A stretch of DNA of 64,000 bases from JAGVSZ01 sp963747775 (GTDB taxonomy: Bacteria > Pseudomonadota > Gammaproteobacteria > Burkholderiales > SG8-39): the NCBI GenBank assembly GCA_963747775.1, contig CAVVGT010000011.1:328314-392313 (forward strand), given 5' to 3'. Made by a program: the position numbers and the translations under genes. Every line of letters starts with the position of its first letter. Within the stretch, counting starts at the first letter, position 1. The notes beneath the pieces are model-generated. The model was not told where the DNA came from, searched no databases, and saw only the letters and a program-made list of their open reading frames with translations. Below, piece by piece: positions 8,552 through 17,468 of this stretch.

Positions 8552-9544
8552 ATGGCTAGGCTGCGCATGACGCTCGCGTGCTGGGACTACGACCGCACGC
8601 GCGCGCTCGCCGACGGAACGGTACGGCCCGAGGGGATCGACCTCGTGTACCTGCAGCAGCCGGTGGAGGAGACGTTCTTCCGCATGCTGCGACACCGGGA
8701 GTTCGATTGCGCCGAAATGTCGCTCTCATCGTATGCGATGTCGCTCGGGCGCGACGAGCGGCCGTTCGTCGCGATCCCCGCCTTTCCGTCGCGCTTCTTC
8801 CGGCACTCCTGCGTCTTCGTCTCGGCGCGCAGCGGCATCACACAGCCGGGCGAGCTCGCCGGGCGGCGCATCGGCAGCCCGGAGTACCAGATGACCGCGC
8901 CGGTCTGGATTCGCGGCATCCTCGCCGACGAGTACGGCGTCGCGGTCACGGGCCCGCAGTACCTGACCGGCGGCGAGGAGGAGCCGGGGCGGACCGAGAA
9001 GATCGCGCTCGACCTCCCGCCCGCAATTCGCGTCGCGCGCATCGGCGCCGGCCAGACGCTGGCCCGCATGCTCGCCGACGGCGAACTGGACGCGCTCTAC
9101 ACCGCGCGTGCCCCGTCGACGTTTCGCACCCGCCCGGAGGACGTGCGGCGGTTGTTCCCGGAGTACGTCGCCGTCGAGCGCGACTACTTTCGCCGCACGC
9201 GGATCTTCCCGATCATGCACACGGTCGTTATCCGCCGCGACGTGTACGAGCGGAATCGCTGGTGCGCGCGCGAGCTGTACAAGGCATTCGTGGTCGCGCA
9301 GCGCAAGACCTACCGCGATCTCGAGGAGACCGCGGCCCACAAGGCGATGCTCCCCTGGCTGACTGCGCATGTCGAGGATGCGCAACGCACCTTGGGCGAC
9401 GACTGGTGGGCGTATGGACTCGCGCCGAATCGCCACGTGCTGGAGACCTTCTTGCGCTACCACCACGAGCAGGGCCTGTCGACGCGACGGCTTGCGCCGG
9501 AGGAACTGTTCGCGCCGGAGACGCTCGAAGCCTTCAAGGTGTGA
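8552..9544 (+). CDS. 4,5-dihydroxyphthalate decarboxylase-like / periplasmic-binding-fold protein
   Basis: A 330-residue protein starting at the ATG at 8552 behind a good Shine-Dalgarno (gaggagga at 8536-8543). It matches the 4,5-dihydroxyphthalate decarboxylase-like group: LACWDYDRTRALADG, an FDCAEMSLSSY segment, and ELAGRRIGSPEYQMTAPVW. The group shares the substrate-binding fold of ABC/NMT1 receptors, and many annotated members are not proven decarboxylases. No signal peptide is seen, which favours an enzyme over a transport receptor. It lies in the catabolic island, so a decarboxylation step in an aromatic route is plausible but inferred. Confidence 0.75.
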   Translation: MARLRMTLACWDYDRTRALADGTVRPEGIDLVYLQQPVEETFFRMLRHREFDCAEMSLSSYAMSLGRDERPFVAIPAFPSRFFRHSCVFVSARSGITQPGELAGRRIGSPEYQMTAPVWIRGILADEYGVAVTGPQYLTGGEEEPGRTEKIALDLPPAIRVARIGAGQTLARMLADGELDALYTARAPSTFRTRPEDVRRLFPEYVAVERDYFRRTRIFPIMHTVVIRRDVYERNRWCARELYKAFVVAQRKTYRDLEETAAHKAMLPWLTAHVEDAQRTLGDDWWAYGLAPNRHVLETFLRYHHEQGLSTRRLAPEELFAPETLEAFKV

Positions 9545-9555
9545 GCGGGGCTAGA

Positions 9556-10503
9556 ATGCGGGCGCACGCCCCGATCGCAATGCCCGTCACCTTCGATGGC
9601 AAGCTCGTCGTCGCAATCTCCTCCCGTGCGCTGTTCGACCTGGAGGCGTCGAACCGCGTCTTCGAGGAGCAGGGCGTCGAGGCGTACTGGAAATACCAGC
9701 GCGAGCGCGAGGACGAGACCCTCGCGCCCGGCGTCGCCTTCGCCCTGGTCCGGAAGCTCCTCGCGCTGAACGCCCTGGCGCCGGCGCGGCCGCGTGTCGA
9801 GGTGATCCTCCTCTCGCGCAACACCGCGGACACCGGCCTGCGGATCATGCACTCGATCCGGCACTACGCGCTCGACATCACGCGCGCGGCGTTCACCGGC
9901 GGCGAGAGCACCTATCCCTACGTGCCGGCGTTCGACGCGCATCTCTTCCTTTCCGCGAACGCCGACGACGTCCGCAGGGCGCTCGATGCCGGCAATGCAG
10001 CGGCGCAGATCCTCCCGTCCAACGTCGGGCAGGCCGTGGGCGAGACCGGCGAGCTCCGCATCGCGTTCGACGGCGATGCGGTGCTGTTCTCCGACGAGGC
10101 GGAGCGCATCTTCAAGCGCGACGGCCTGGACGCGTTCACGTCGTCCGAGGTCGGTGCGGCCCGCGAGCCGCTGTCGGGCGGCCCGTTCAAGAGCTTCCTC
10201 GCGGCGCTGCACCGGATCCAGTCGGATTTTCCGCCCGAGCGCGCGCCGATCCGCACCGCGATCGTGACCGCACGCAGCGCGCCCGCGCACGAGCGCGTGG
10301 TGCGCACGCTGCGCGCATGGAACATCCGTATCGACGAGGCGCTCTTCCTCGGCGGCCTGGAGAAAGGGCCGTTCCTGAAGGCATTCGGCGCGGACATCTT
10401 CTTCGACGACCAGCGCGGCCACGTCGATTCGGCGCACCGGCACGACGTCGCCGCCGGCCACGTGCCCTTCGGCGTCGCGAACGAAAAGGCGAAACAGCCA
10501 TGA
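9556..10503 (+). CDS. 5'-nucleotidase, cytosolic NT5C1 type (PF06189)
   Basis: A 315-residue protein, or 307 residues if the ATG at 9580 is used. It resembles the 5-nucleotidase family: VVAISSRALFDLEASN, VEVILLSRNTADTGLRIMHS, FTGGESTYPYV and a C-terminal LFLGGLEKGPFLKAFGADIFFDDQ, consistent with a HAD-like metal-binding end. The reaction would be dephosphorylation of nucleoside 5'-monophosphates in the cytoplasm. The stop overlaps the start of the AsmA gene by 4 bp, so the two are translationally linked. No functional reason for that pairing is evident. Confidence 0.8.
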   Translation: MRAHAPIAMPVTFDGKLVVAISSRALFDLEASNRVFEEQGVEAYWKYQREREDETLAPGVAFALVRKLLALNALAPARPRVEVILLSRNTADTGLRIMHSIRHYALDITRAAFTGGESTYPYVPAFDAHLFLSANADDVRRALDAGNAAAQILPSNVGQAVGETGELRIAFDGDAVLFSDEAERIFKRDGLDAFTSSEVGAAREPLSGGPFKSFLAALHRIQSDFPPERAPIRTAIVTARSAPAHERVVRTLRAWNIRIDEALFLGGLEKGPFLKAFGADIFFDDQRGHVDSAHRHDVAAGHVPFGVANEKAKQP

Positions 10504-12818
10504 AAGCGCTCAAGTGGATTCTCGGCATCGCGGGCGGCCTGCTCGTGCTCCTCATCGTCGCCATCGCCATCGTCGCGACAACGTTCGATCCCAACCAGTA
10601 CAAGCCGCAGATCGTCGACCTGGTGAAGCAGAAGACCGGTCGCACGCTGGCGATGGACGGGAAGATCGGCCTGAGCTTCTTCCCGCGCATCGGTGCCGAG
10701 GTCGAGAGGCTCGCGCTGTCGGACCCGAAGGGCCAGGGAATCTTCGCAAAGGTCGAGGAGGCGCAGGTGGCGGTCGCGCTGCTCCCGCTCCTGTCGAGAC
10801 AGGTGATCGTCGACAAGGTCGTGCTGAGCGGGCTCACGGTCGACCTCGTCCGGTACAAGGACGGCCGCACCAACTACGACGATCTGATCGGCAAGGAGAC
10901 CAAACCGGACGAGAAGCCGGGACCGAAGCCTGCGCCGCCGGCCGGTGCGCCGCTGGCGGTCGACATCGGCGGGATCGCGCTGAAGAACGCCGCGATCGGC
11001 TGGCGCGACGAAGGCGACGGCACCGACGTGCGGCTCTCGGCCGTTGATCTGGAAACGGGTCGCATCGCGAGTGGCGTGCCGGGCAAGCTCAAGCTCGCCG
11101 CGAAGGTCGACGGCAAGCAGCCGCTGGTGCGCATGCAGGTTGACCTTTCGACGGGCTACGCCCTCGACTTCACGGGCGGTGCAGTCGTGTTGTCGGCCTT
11201 CGACCTCAAGGCCGTCGGCGACGCGCCGGGCGTGATCGGGCTCGAAGTTCGCGCGAAGGGCGAGAAGCTCGACCTGGACCCCGCGGCGAAGCGCTTCGAC
11301 CTGTCGGGGATCGAGCTCGCGGCGAAGTCGAAGGACGGCCTGGACGCGCAATTCTCCATCCCGAAGCTGCAGCTCGCGCCGGACCGGGCCGAGAGCAAGG
11401 TGATCAGCGGCGCGGTGAAGCTCGCGAAGCCGGGGCAGGCGGTGGACGCGAAGCTCGCGCTATCGGCGCTCGAGGCAAAGGGCAAGCAGATTCGGTTCGC
11501 GCGCTTCGACGTCGACCTGGATGCGAAGACGGGCGCATTGTCGGCGCAAAGCAAGCTGACCTCGCCGGTGACGTTGAACCTCGAAGCGAGCGAGATCTCG
11601 CTGCCCGGCCTCGCGGGGGACGTCACGTTGAGCGGCCCCGACATCCCCAACCAGGCGCTGCGCGCCGCGCTCAAGGGCGGGGCGCGCGCCGACTGGGCGA
11701 AGAAGAACGCCAGCGCGGAGCTCGCTGCCAAGCTCGACGAGTCGAACATCCAGGCGAAGCTCGTCGTCGCGCATTGGGCGAAGCCGGCCATCAGCTTCGA
11801 CATCGTGGCCGACCGGCTCAACGTCGATCGCTATCTGCCGCCGAAGCCGGCGGCGAAGGCGCCGGCCGCGGGTGGCGCACCGGCGCCCGCGAGCGGCGGC
11901 GGGGCGGGCGCCGAGAAGCCGTTCGACCTGACTCCGCTCAAGGCGCTTGACGCAACCGGCAGCGTGAAGGTCGGCGCGCTACAAGTGGCGAACATCAAGG
12001 CCGACAACGTCAACGTCGGCCTCAAGGCCGCCGGCGGAAGGCTCGACGTCAGCCCGATCTCGGCGAGCCTCTATCAAGGCACGCTTGCGGGCACTGCCGT
12101 GGTGAATGCGAACAACAACACGTTCGCCGTGAAGCAGCAGCTCGCCGGGATCAGTGTCGGCCCGCTGCTCCGGGACGCCGCAAACAAGGACATTCTCGAA
12201 GGGCGCGGAAACGTCGTGCTCGACGTGACTACCGCGGGGCAGACGCCGACCGCGCTGAAGAAAGCGCTGAACGGTACCGCGAGCCTCGCGTTGAAGGACG
12301 GTGCGTTCAAGGGCGTCGACGTCGCCGCGCTGCTCCGCCAGGCGCGGGCCATCCTCGGCTCGAAGAGCGCGGTCGAGCAGCAGGCGAAGGGCGGGCAGAA
12401 GACCGACTTCACCGAGCTCACCGGCAGCTTCGTGATCAAGAACGGCGTGGCGCACAACGAGGATCTGCAGGCGAAGTCGCCGCTCGTACGGCTTGCCGGC
12501 GCCGGAGACATCAACATCGGCGAGGGGACAATGGACTACACCGCGAAGACGTCGCTGGTTGCGACGTCGACCGGTCAGGGCGGCAAGGAGTCCGCGGACG
12601 TGCGCGGCATCACCGCACCGGTGAAGATCACCGGGCCCTTCGACAACTTGAAGTATTCGGTCGACGTCGCGGCGCTCGCTACGGACGCGGCGAAGGATGC
12701 GCTCGCGCGCGAGCTGGAGCGCCGGCTCGGCGGCGGTCAGGCCGGCAAGACGGGCGCGTCGGGCGACAAACCGTCGGGCAGCACCCGCGACGTGCTGCGC
12801 GGGCTCTTCGGGCGCTGA
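10500..12818 (+). CDS. AsmA family inner-membrane/periplasmic protein
   Basis: A 772-residue AsmA-family protein. It has one N-terminal membrane helix (about residues 5-28, ILGIAGGLLVLLIVAIAIV), then a long beta-rich periplasmic part with the AsmA start FDPNQYKPQIVDLVKQKTGR and a C-terminal AsmA_2-like domain (GTASLALKDGAFKGVDVAAL). An Ala/Pro/Gly-rich linker sits near residues 450-475. AsmA-like proteins are linked to lipid transport and outer-membrane biogenesis. It overlaps the nucleotidase gene by 4 bp and is followed 4 bp later by mutY. Confidence 0.9.
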   Translation: MKALKWILGIAGGLLVLLIVAIAIVATTFDPNQYKPQIVDLVKQKTGRTLAMDGKIGLSFFPRIGAEVERLALSDPKGQGIFAKVEEAQVAVALLPLLSRQVIVDKVVLSGLTVDLVRYKDGRTNYDDLIGKETKPDEKPGPKPAPPAGAPLAVDIGGIALKNAAIGWRDEGDGTDVRLSAVDLETGRIASGVPGKLKLAAKVDGKQPLVRMQVDLSTGYALDFTGGAVVLSAFDLKAVGDAPGVIGLEVRAKGEKLDLDPAAKRFDLSGIELAAKSKDGLDAQFSIPKLQLAPDRAESKVISGAVKLAKPGQAVDAKLALSALEAKGKQIRFARFDVDLDAKTGALSAQSKLTSPVTLNLEASEISLPGLAGDVTLSGPDIPNQALRAALKGGARADWAKKNASAELAAKLDESNIQAKLVVAHWAKPAISFDIVADRLNVDRYLPPKPAAKAPAAGGAPAPASGGGAGAEKPFDLTPLKALDATGSVKVGALQVANIKADNVNVGLKAAGGRLDVSPISASLYQGTLAGTAVVNANNNTFAVKQQLAGISVGPLLRDAANKDILEGRGNVVLDVTTAGQTPTALKKALNGTASLALKDGAFKGVDVAALLRQARAILGSKSAVEQQAKGGQKTDFTELTGSFVIKNGVAHNEDLQAKSPLVRLAGAGDINIGEGTMDYTAKTSLVATSTGQGGKESADVRGITAPVKITGPFDNLKYSVDVAALATDAAKDALARELERRLGGGQAGKTGASGDKPSGSTRDVLRGLFGR

Positions 12819-12822
12819 CGGA

Positions 12823-13923
12823 GTGTCCGACTTCGCGCGCCGCGTCATCGACTGGCAGCGCAGTCAAGGCCGCAACGACCTGCCGTGGCAGGGCACGCGC
12901 GACCCGTACGCGATCTGGCTGTCCGAGGTCATGCTGCAGCAGACCCAGGTCGCGACCGTAGTGCCCTACTACCTGCGATTCCGCGCACGCTTTCCCGAGC
13001 TCGGCAGCCTCGCGACGGCGGACGAAGACGAAGTGCTGAGGCTCTGGAGCGGGCTCGGCTACTACTCGCGGGCGCGCAACCTTCATCGCGCAGCGCAGGC
13101 GATCGTCGCGCAGCACGCAGGCGCTTTCCCGCGCGAGCTCGCCGATATCGAAGCACTGCCCGGCATCGGGCGCTCGACCGCCGCAGCGATTGCCGGGTTC
13201 GCGTACGGCGCGCGCGCCGCGATTCTAGACGGCAACGTGAAGCGGGTCCTCGCGCGGCACTTCGTGATCGAGGGCTTTCCCGGCGACCGCGCGGTCGAGC
13301 AGCGCCTCTGGCAGCTCGCCGAGTCGCTGCTGCCCTCGGCCGACATCGAGCCCTACATCCAGGGGCTCATGGATCTCGGCGCGACGGTGTGCACGACCCG
13401 TGCGCCCCAGTGCGTCCGCTGCCCGGTGCGCGCGAGTTGTGCGGCGCTCACGCAAAATCGGGTCGCCGAGTTGCCTGCGCCGCGGCCACGGCGCGTCGTC
13501 CCGCACCGGCGCACGGCGATGCTCGTGCTGCGCCGCGAAGGTGACGTGCTGCTGCAAAAGCGCCCAGCAGTGGGCGTCTGGAGCAGACTGTGGTGCTTCC
13601 CGGAGATCGGATCCGCCGACGATCCGGCGCGGGTCGCCCGGCGCCTGTACGGCTGCGAGGTCTCGAGCGTCGAGCGACTTGACGTGCTCCGGCATGGTTT
13701 CACGCACTTCACCCTCGACATCGAGCCGATCGTCGGCCGCGTGAAGCGCGTCGGGCTGCGCGCGGCCCAGCCGGGCGTGCTGTGGTTACCGCTGCAGGAG
13801 GCGATCGGCGCCGCGGTGCCGGTGCCGGTGCGGAAGCTGCTGCGCGCGCTCGGTGGGGGTTCAGCCTCGACCGACCAGGCCGCGCTGTTCGAGGAACTTG
13901 TACAGGATCTCGAGGCGCGGTAG
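12823..13923 (+). CDS. mutY: A/G-specific adenine DNA glycosylase MutY
   Basis: A 366-residue full-length MutY beginning at GTG 12823. The catalytic Glu lies in WLSEVMLQQTQV, the helix-hairpin-helix is ALPGIGRSTAAAIAGF, and the catalytic Asp is in ILDGNVKRVL. Four iron-sulphur-type cysteines follow (CTTRAPQCVRCPVRASC). The C-terminal half is the NUDIX-like 8-oxoG recognition domain (RRTAMLVLRREGDVLLQKRP). It removes adenine mispaired with 8-oxoguanine. The last 63 bp overlap the convergent LON-domain gene. A short, unrelated-origin MutY is at 38058-38783. Confidence 0.95.
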   Translation: MSDFARRVIDWQRSQGRNDLPWQGTRDPYAIWLSEVMLQQTQVATVVPYYLRFRARFPELGSLATADEDEVLRLWSGLGYYSRARNLHRAAQAIVAQHAGAFPRELADIEALPGIGRSTAAAIAGFAYGARAAILDGNVKRVLARHFVIEGFPGDRAVEQRLWQLAESLLPSADIEPYIQGLMDLGATVCTTRAPQCVRCPVRASCAALTQNRVAELPAPRPRRVVPHRRTAMLVLRREGDVLLQKRPAVGVWSRLWCFPEIGSADDPARVARRLYGCEVSSVERLDVLRHGFTHFTLDIEPIVGRVKRVGLRAAQPGVLWLPLQEAIGAAVPVPVRKLLRALGGGSASTDQAALFEELVQDLEAR

Positions 13924-14463
13924 AGCCCCGTCGAGCTCGAGCAGCTTCTGCTTGGCGGCGAGCGGCACCTTCAGGATTTCGCTCAGGCGGTAGCCGACCC
14001 ACGACGCGCTCTCGAACGCGTGCGGCTCGGCGAACAGCGGCGCGTTGTTGTCGGCGACCACCATCCGGATGAGGTCGGCGAGCGCGCCGAACTGCTCCGG
14101 CAATGCGGCATCCGCCTCGTCGGCAATCAGCTCCACATGCGCGCGGCGCAAGCCCTGGGGCGCGACGCTCGACCCGAGGATGCGAAACCGCTGCCCGCCG
14201 CGCGTGCGCAGCTGCAGCAGCCCCAGCTGCTCCATGTCCCAGCTCGTGATATGGGCGAGACAGCCCACCGTCTCCGGTTCGGCGGCCGTGCCGACCTCCT
14301 TGCCGTTGCGGATGAGACAGACGCCGAACGGGCGCTCGGACTTGAGGCAGTCGCGCGTCATGTCCATATAGCGCGCCTCGAACACGCGCAGCGGCAACAC
14401 CCCGCCGGGAAAGAGCACCGTGTTGAGCGGGAAGATCGGCAGATCCTGCAGGTCAGGCGCCAT
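13861..14463 (-). CDS. LON peptidase substrate-binding domain protein
   Basis: A 200-residue stand-alone LON N-terminal domain: LPIFPLNTVLFPGGVLPLRV, FEARYMDMTRDCL, FGVCLIRNGKEVG, then a helical end (LAAKQKLLELDGALPRLEIL). There is no AAA or protease domain. Its role is unknown; such proteins are often annotated as peptidase S16. I chose the ATG at 14463 because the conserved domain begins five residues later. The 3' end overlaps mutY tail to tail. It follows rapZ in the same orientation with a 74 bp gap. Confidence 0.88.
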   Translation of the reverse strand: MAPDLQDLPIFPLNTVLFPGGVLPLRVFEARYMDMTRDCLKSERPFGVCLIRNGKEVGTAAEPETVGCLAHITSWDMEQLGLLQLRTRGGQRFRILGSSVAPQGLRRAHVELIADEADAALPEQFGALADLIRMVVADNNAPLFAEPHAFESASWVGYRLSEILKVPLAAKQKLLELDGALPRLEILYKFLEQRGLVGRG

Positions 14464-14537
14464 GTCCGCAATTCTATTCGCGTCGCCGCGGCTCCCAGCG
14501 TGCAGAACTCTCATCCGGCGCGTCGCGGCGCGAGCCG

Positions 14538-15380
14538 TCAGGGCTTGCCGAGCTGCCGGTGCCGGACCAGGACCGGCGCCGACTCGCGGAAGCGTCGGGC
14601 GAGCCGCTCGACGAAGTACACCGAGCGGTGCTGCCCGCCGGTGCACCCGATCGCGACCGTGAGATACGCACGGTTGTCCCGCATGAACGAGGGGAGCCAC
14701 TTCGCGACGAAGTCGCCGATGTCGGCGAGCATGGTGGCCGCATGCGGCAGCGCGTCCAGGAAGGCGACCACCGGCGCGTCGAGCCCGGTGAGCGGGCGCA
14801 GCTGCGGGTCGTAGAACGGGTTGGGGAGGCTGCGCACGTCGAACACGAGGTCGGCATCGAGCGGGATGCCCTGCTTGAAGCCGAACGACTCGAAGAGGAG
14901 CGTCATGCCGGAGCGGTCGATCGCGAAGAAGTCCTTGATCCACGCGCGCAGCGTGTTCGGCGCAAGGTCGCTCGTGTCGATGCGATGACCGAGCTCCATG
15001 ACGTCCTCGAGCAGCTCGCGCTCGCGGGCGATCGACTCGTCGAGCGTGCGCTCGGCGTCGGCGAGCGGGTGGCGGCGGCGCGTTTCGGAGAAGCGCTTGA
15101 TGAGCGCGTCGTTCTTCGCTTCGAGGACGAGCAGGCGGACGTCGACGCCCTGGGCCTTCAATCCGCCCAGCGAGCCGGGAAGCTCCGCGAGCGCCGCGCC
15201 GCTGCGGGCATCGACCGTGACCGCCACGCGCTCGTAGCCCGCGTTGCGCAGGAACGCGACCGTCTCGAAGAGCAGGGTCGCGGGGAGATTGTCGACGCAA
15301 TAGAAGCTCGCGTCCTCGAGGACGTTCAGAGCGACGCTCTTGCCGGAGCCGGAGAGTCCGCTGATGATCACCAGTAGCAT
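14538..15380 (-). CDS. rapZ: RNase adapter protein RapZ
   Basis: A 280-residue RapZ. The N-terminal P-loop is IISGLSGSGKSVALN, and the diagnostic C-terminal motif is IGCTGGQHRSVYFVERLA. In enterobacteria RapZ delivers the GlmZ sRNA to RNase E to control glucosamine-6-P synthase, and it binds nucleotides. In betaproteobacteria it sits downstream of hprK, as here (with psiF between). The ATG at 15380 lies directly before the P-loop; longer ORF starts upstream add no homology. Confidence 0.95.
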   Translation of the reverse strand: MLLVIISGLSGSGKSVALNVLEDASFYCVDNLPATLLFETVAFLRNAGYERVAVTVDARSGAALAELPGSLGGLKAQGVDVRLLVLEAKNDALIKRFSETRRRHPLADAERTLDESIARERELLEDVMELGHRIDTSDLAPNTLRAWIKDFFAIDRSGMTLLFESFGFKQGIPLDADLVFDVRSLPNPFYDPQLRPLTGLDAPVVAFLDALPHAATMLADIGDFVAKWLPSFMRDNRAYLTVAIGCTGGQHRSVYFVERLARRFRESAPVLVRHRQLGKP

Positions 15381-15514
15381 GACCGGGGCAGCATAGCCGA
15401 GGGCGCCGACGGGCCGCAATCGGAACGGGATGTGACCCCGCCGTTCTCGGGGCGGCGTTTCGGGATCGGGGAAATGCGGAGGGGTTGTGGCCCCATAGAC
15501 GGGGTCTCGGAATG

Positions 15515-15541
15515 AAAAGGCGCGTGCCGAGCACGCGCCTT
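15515..15541 (-). terminator. Rho-independent terminator of psiF
   Basis: A perfect 10 bp stem (AAGGCGCGTG at 15517-15526 against CACGCGCCTT at 15532-15541) closes a 5-nt loop. Read on the minus strand it is followed by a short U run (AAAA at 15515-15518 on the plus strand). It lies just after the psiF stop and before rapZ on the same strand. Confidence 0.8.
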
Positions 15542-15566
15542 CAGGGCGGGGGATTCCGCGGGCCGA

Positions 15567-15869
15567 TCAGCCGCTCAGGCACTTGCTCATGAAGGCCTGG
15601 CGGTCGTCGCCCTTCATGGCCTTGTCGCTCGCCTGTTTGTTGCACGCCGTCATCTTCTCCTGCTGGGTCATCGGCGTCCCGTCGCCCTTGAGGCACGAGC
15701 TCATGTACGCCTGGCGTGCGTCGTTGTCCTTGAACTGCTGCTTCTTCGCATCCGCGTTGCACTGCTGCATGCGCTTCTGCTGCTCGGTCAGCTCCTTCTT
15801 TTCCTGCGCGAAGACCGGCGAAGCGAACAGCGCGGCGGCTGCGAGCGCCGCAATCAGGCCTTTGTTCAT
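15567..15869 (-). CDS. psiF: PsiF-repeat periplasmic protein
   Basis: A 100-residue exported protein. The signal peptide (ALAAAALFASPVFAQ, residues 8-22) precedes two PsiF repeats (QQCNADAKKQQFKDNDARQA and TACNKQASDKAMKGDDRQAF), each ending in a conserved Cys-containing motif (MSSCL, MSKCL). E. coli PsiF is phosphate-starvation inducible with unknown function. It is a monocistronic insertion between hprK and rapZ with its own terminator. Confidence 0.88.
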   Translation of the reverse strand: MNKGLIAALAAAALFASPVFAQEKKELTEQQKRMQQCNADAKKQQFKDNDARQAYMSSCLKGDGTPMTQQEKMTACNKQASDKAMKGDDRQAFMSKCLSG

Positions 15870-15923
15870 GCTTCTCCTCCTCTGTAGTCGGGATGGGCGC
15901 CGGGACGGGCCAGCGTGGCTACT

Positions 15924-16898
15924 CTAACGCGACCCGGCGGCGCCGGTTGACGGCTCGCCTGCCCCGTCGTCGCGCGCCATCTCGACCCGCTGTCGACGCA
16001 AGAAGGCCTCGGTGCTGTTGTAGCCGCGGATCTGGAGAATGTAGTTTCGCACCGCCGCCTCGAGGAGCACGGCGAGGTTGCGGCCGGCCGCGACCGGGAT
16101 CACCACCTTGCGCACGGTGATGCCGAGAATGTCCTCGGCGAGTTCGTGCAGCGGCAGCCGCTCGGCTGGCGCTGCGAGCGACGGCGTCGGCCGCTCGAGA
16201 TGCACCACGAGCCGCAGATTCATCTTCGGGCGCACCGCGGTCTCGCCGAAGATCGAGCGGATGTCGAGCACGCCCAGGCCGCGCACCTCGAGAAAATCCT
16301 TGAGCATCGCCGGGCACCGGCCGTCGAGCTGCTCCTGGCCGATGCGCGAGATCTCGACCACGTCGTCGGCGACGAGCCCGTGGCCGCGGCTGATGAGCTC
16401 CAGTCCCAGCTCGCTCTTGCCGACGCCGGAGTCGCCCGTGATCAGTACCCCCAGGCCGAGCACGTCCATGAACACGCCGTGGCGCGTCGTCGTTTCGGCC
16501 AGCGTCTTTGAGAGATAGCGCCGCAGCTTGTCGATCAGCTGGGCGGCGGGCCGGGGCGAGGCGAGGACCGTGACGCCGCGCGCCTCCGCCACCTGCAGCA
16601 GGCGCGGATGTCCTGCAACGCCGTCGGCGAGTATGACTGCGGCAGGGCGGGTGCCGAGGCCCACGTCGACGAGGCGTTCGAGTCGCGCGCCTTCCAGCGC
16701 GTCGAGATGCGCCTGCTCGTGCTTGCCCAGAACCTGAATGCGGTTCGGGTGGATGAGGTTTAGATGGCCGACGAAGGCGGCCGATTCGATGGGGTCCTGC
16801 CGGACGACGGCCTCGCCGCCCGCCTTGCCACAGACCCAGGAAAGCGCCAGCCGCTCGCGGTTGTCCTCAAACAGCCGCGCGACGCTGGTCTGCAACAT
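15924..16898 (-). CDS. hprK: HPr kinase/phosphorylase
   Basis: A protein of about 324 residues from ATG 16898; a GTG at 16910 is in frame. The N-terminal half is the DRTGG-like domain. The catalytic half has Walker A GDSGVGKSELGLELI near residue 155 and the HprK signature LEVRGLGVLDIRSIFG. In betaproteobacteria HprK phosphorylates HPr on serine and, with PtsN, forms a regulatory PTS without sugar transport. Its 5' end overlaps the unusually long ptsN reading frame by about 140 bp. Confidence 0.95.
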   Translation of the reverse strand: MLQTSVARLFEDNRERLALSWVCGKAGGEAVVRQDPIESAAFVGHLNLIHPNRIQVLGKHEQAHLDALEGARLERLVDVGLGTRPAAVILADGVAGHPRLLQVAEARGVTVLASPRPAAQLIDKLRRYLSKTLAETTTRHGVFMDVLGLGVLITGDSGVGKSELGLELISRGHGLVADDVVEISRIGQEQLDGRCPAMLKDFLEVRGLGVLDIRSIFGETAVRPKMNLRLVVHLERPTPSLAAPAERLPLHELAEDILGITVRKVVIPVAAGRNLAVLLEAAVRNYILQIRGYNSTEAFLRRQRVEMARDDGAGEPSTGAAGSR

Positions 16899-17353
16899 AC
16901 GGGCTGCCACGCGGAGATCTGCTCGTGCAGGGTCCCGGCGTCGGTTGCGGCGGCGAGTCGGCCCCGCAGCTCGCGATCGCTGAACATCTGCGCGAGCTCG
17001 GAGAGGATCTCGAGGTGCTGCTCGGTCGCCTGCTCCGGGACGAGCAGGACGAAGACGAGCTCCACCGGACGGCCGTCGGGCGCGTCGAAGGCCACCGCGG
17101 CCTTGAGCCGCAGGAACGCGCCAATCGGGTCCTTGAGGCCCTTGATGCGCCCGTGCGGGATCGCCACACCCTGCCCCAACCCGGTCGACCCAAGCTTCTC
17201 GCGGGCGAAGAGGCTGTCGAAGACGAGGCTGCGCGCAATTCCCTGGTGGTTCTCGAAGAGGAGCCCCACCTGCTCGAACATGCGTTTCTTGCTGCTGACC
17301 TCCGCGTCGAGGAGGATGTTCGACGCCGGGAGCAGCTTGGCGATGCGGTTCAT
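16760..17353 (-). CDS. ptsN: PTS IIA-like nitrogen regulatory protein PtsN, with an odd C-terminal extension
   Basis: The first about 150 residues are a normal EIIA-Ntr: start MNRIAKLLPASNILLDAEV, active His in GQGVAIPHGRIKG, core VELVFVLLVPEQATEQHLEILS. PtsN takes phosphate from the PTS-Ntr phosphorelay and regulates potassium and nitrogen responses. Family members normally stop about here, but this frame runs on to 197 residues, reading inside hprK with an Arg/Pro/Ser-rich tail (RPSSGRTPSNRPPSSAI) that looks like an out-of-frame shadow. Either the stop codon was lost or a base is wrong near 16905. Confidence 0.9.
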   Translation of the reverse strand: MNRIAKLLPASNILLDAEVSSKKRMFEQVGLLFENHQGIARSLVFDSLFAREKLGSTGLGQGVAIPHGRIKGLKDPIGAFLRLKAAVAFDAPDGRPVELVFVLLVPEQATEQHLEILSELAQMFSDRELRGRLAAATDAGTLHEQISAWQPVCCRPASRGCLRTTASGWRFPGSVARRAARPSSGRTPSNRPPSSAI

Positions 17354-17468
17354 GCTCGGTTCCGAGGTCGGGGTCGTTGCCTGTCTAACGCTTGGGAGTG
17401 GGGCGTTTACCCGGATAGGCCGGCATTCTACCGCGGTGCCGCACTGCCCACGCAACCGGTTGCAGGGG

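Noticed and set aside
9918..11351. A 477-codon minus-strand frame opposite the nucleotidase and AsmA genes
   Set aside because: Shadow frame; the plus strand has coupled, recognisable genes there.
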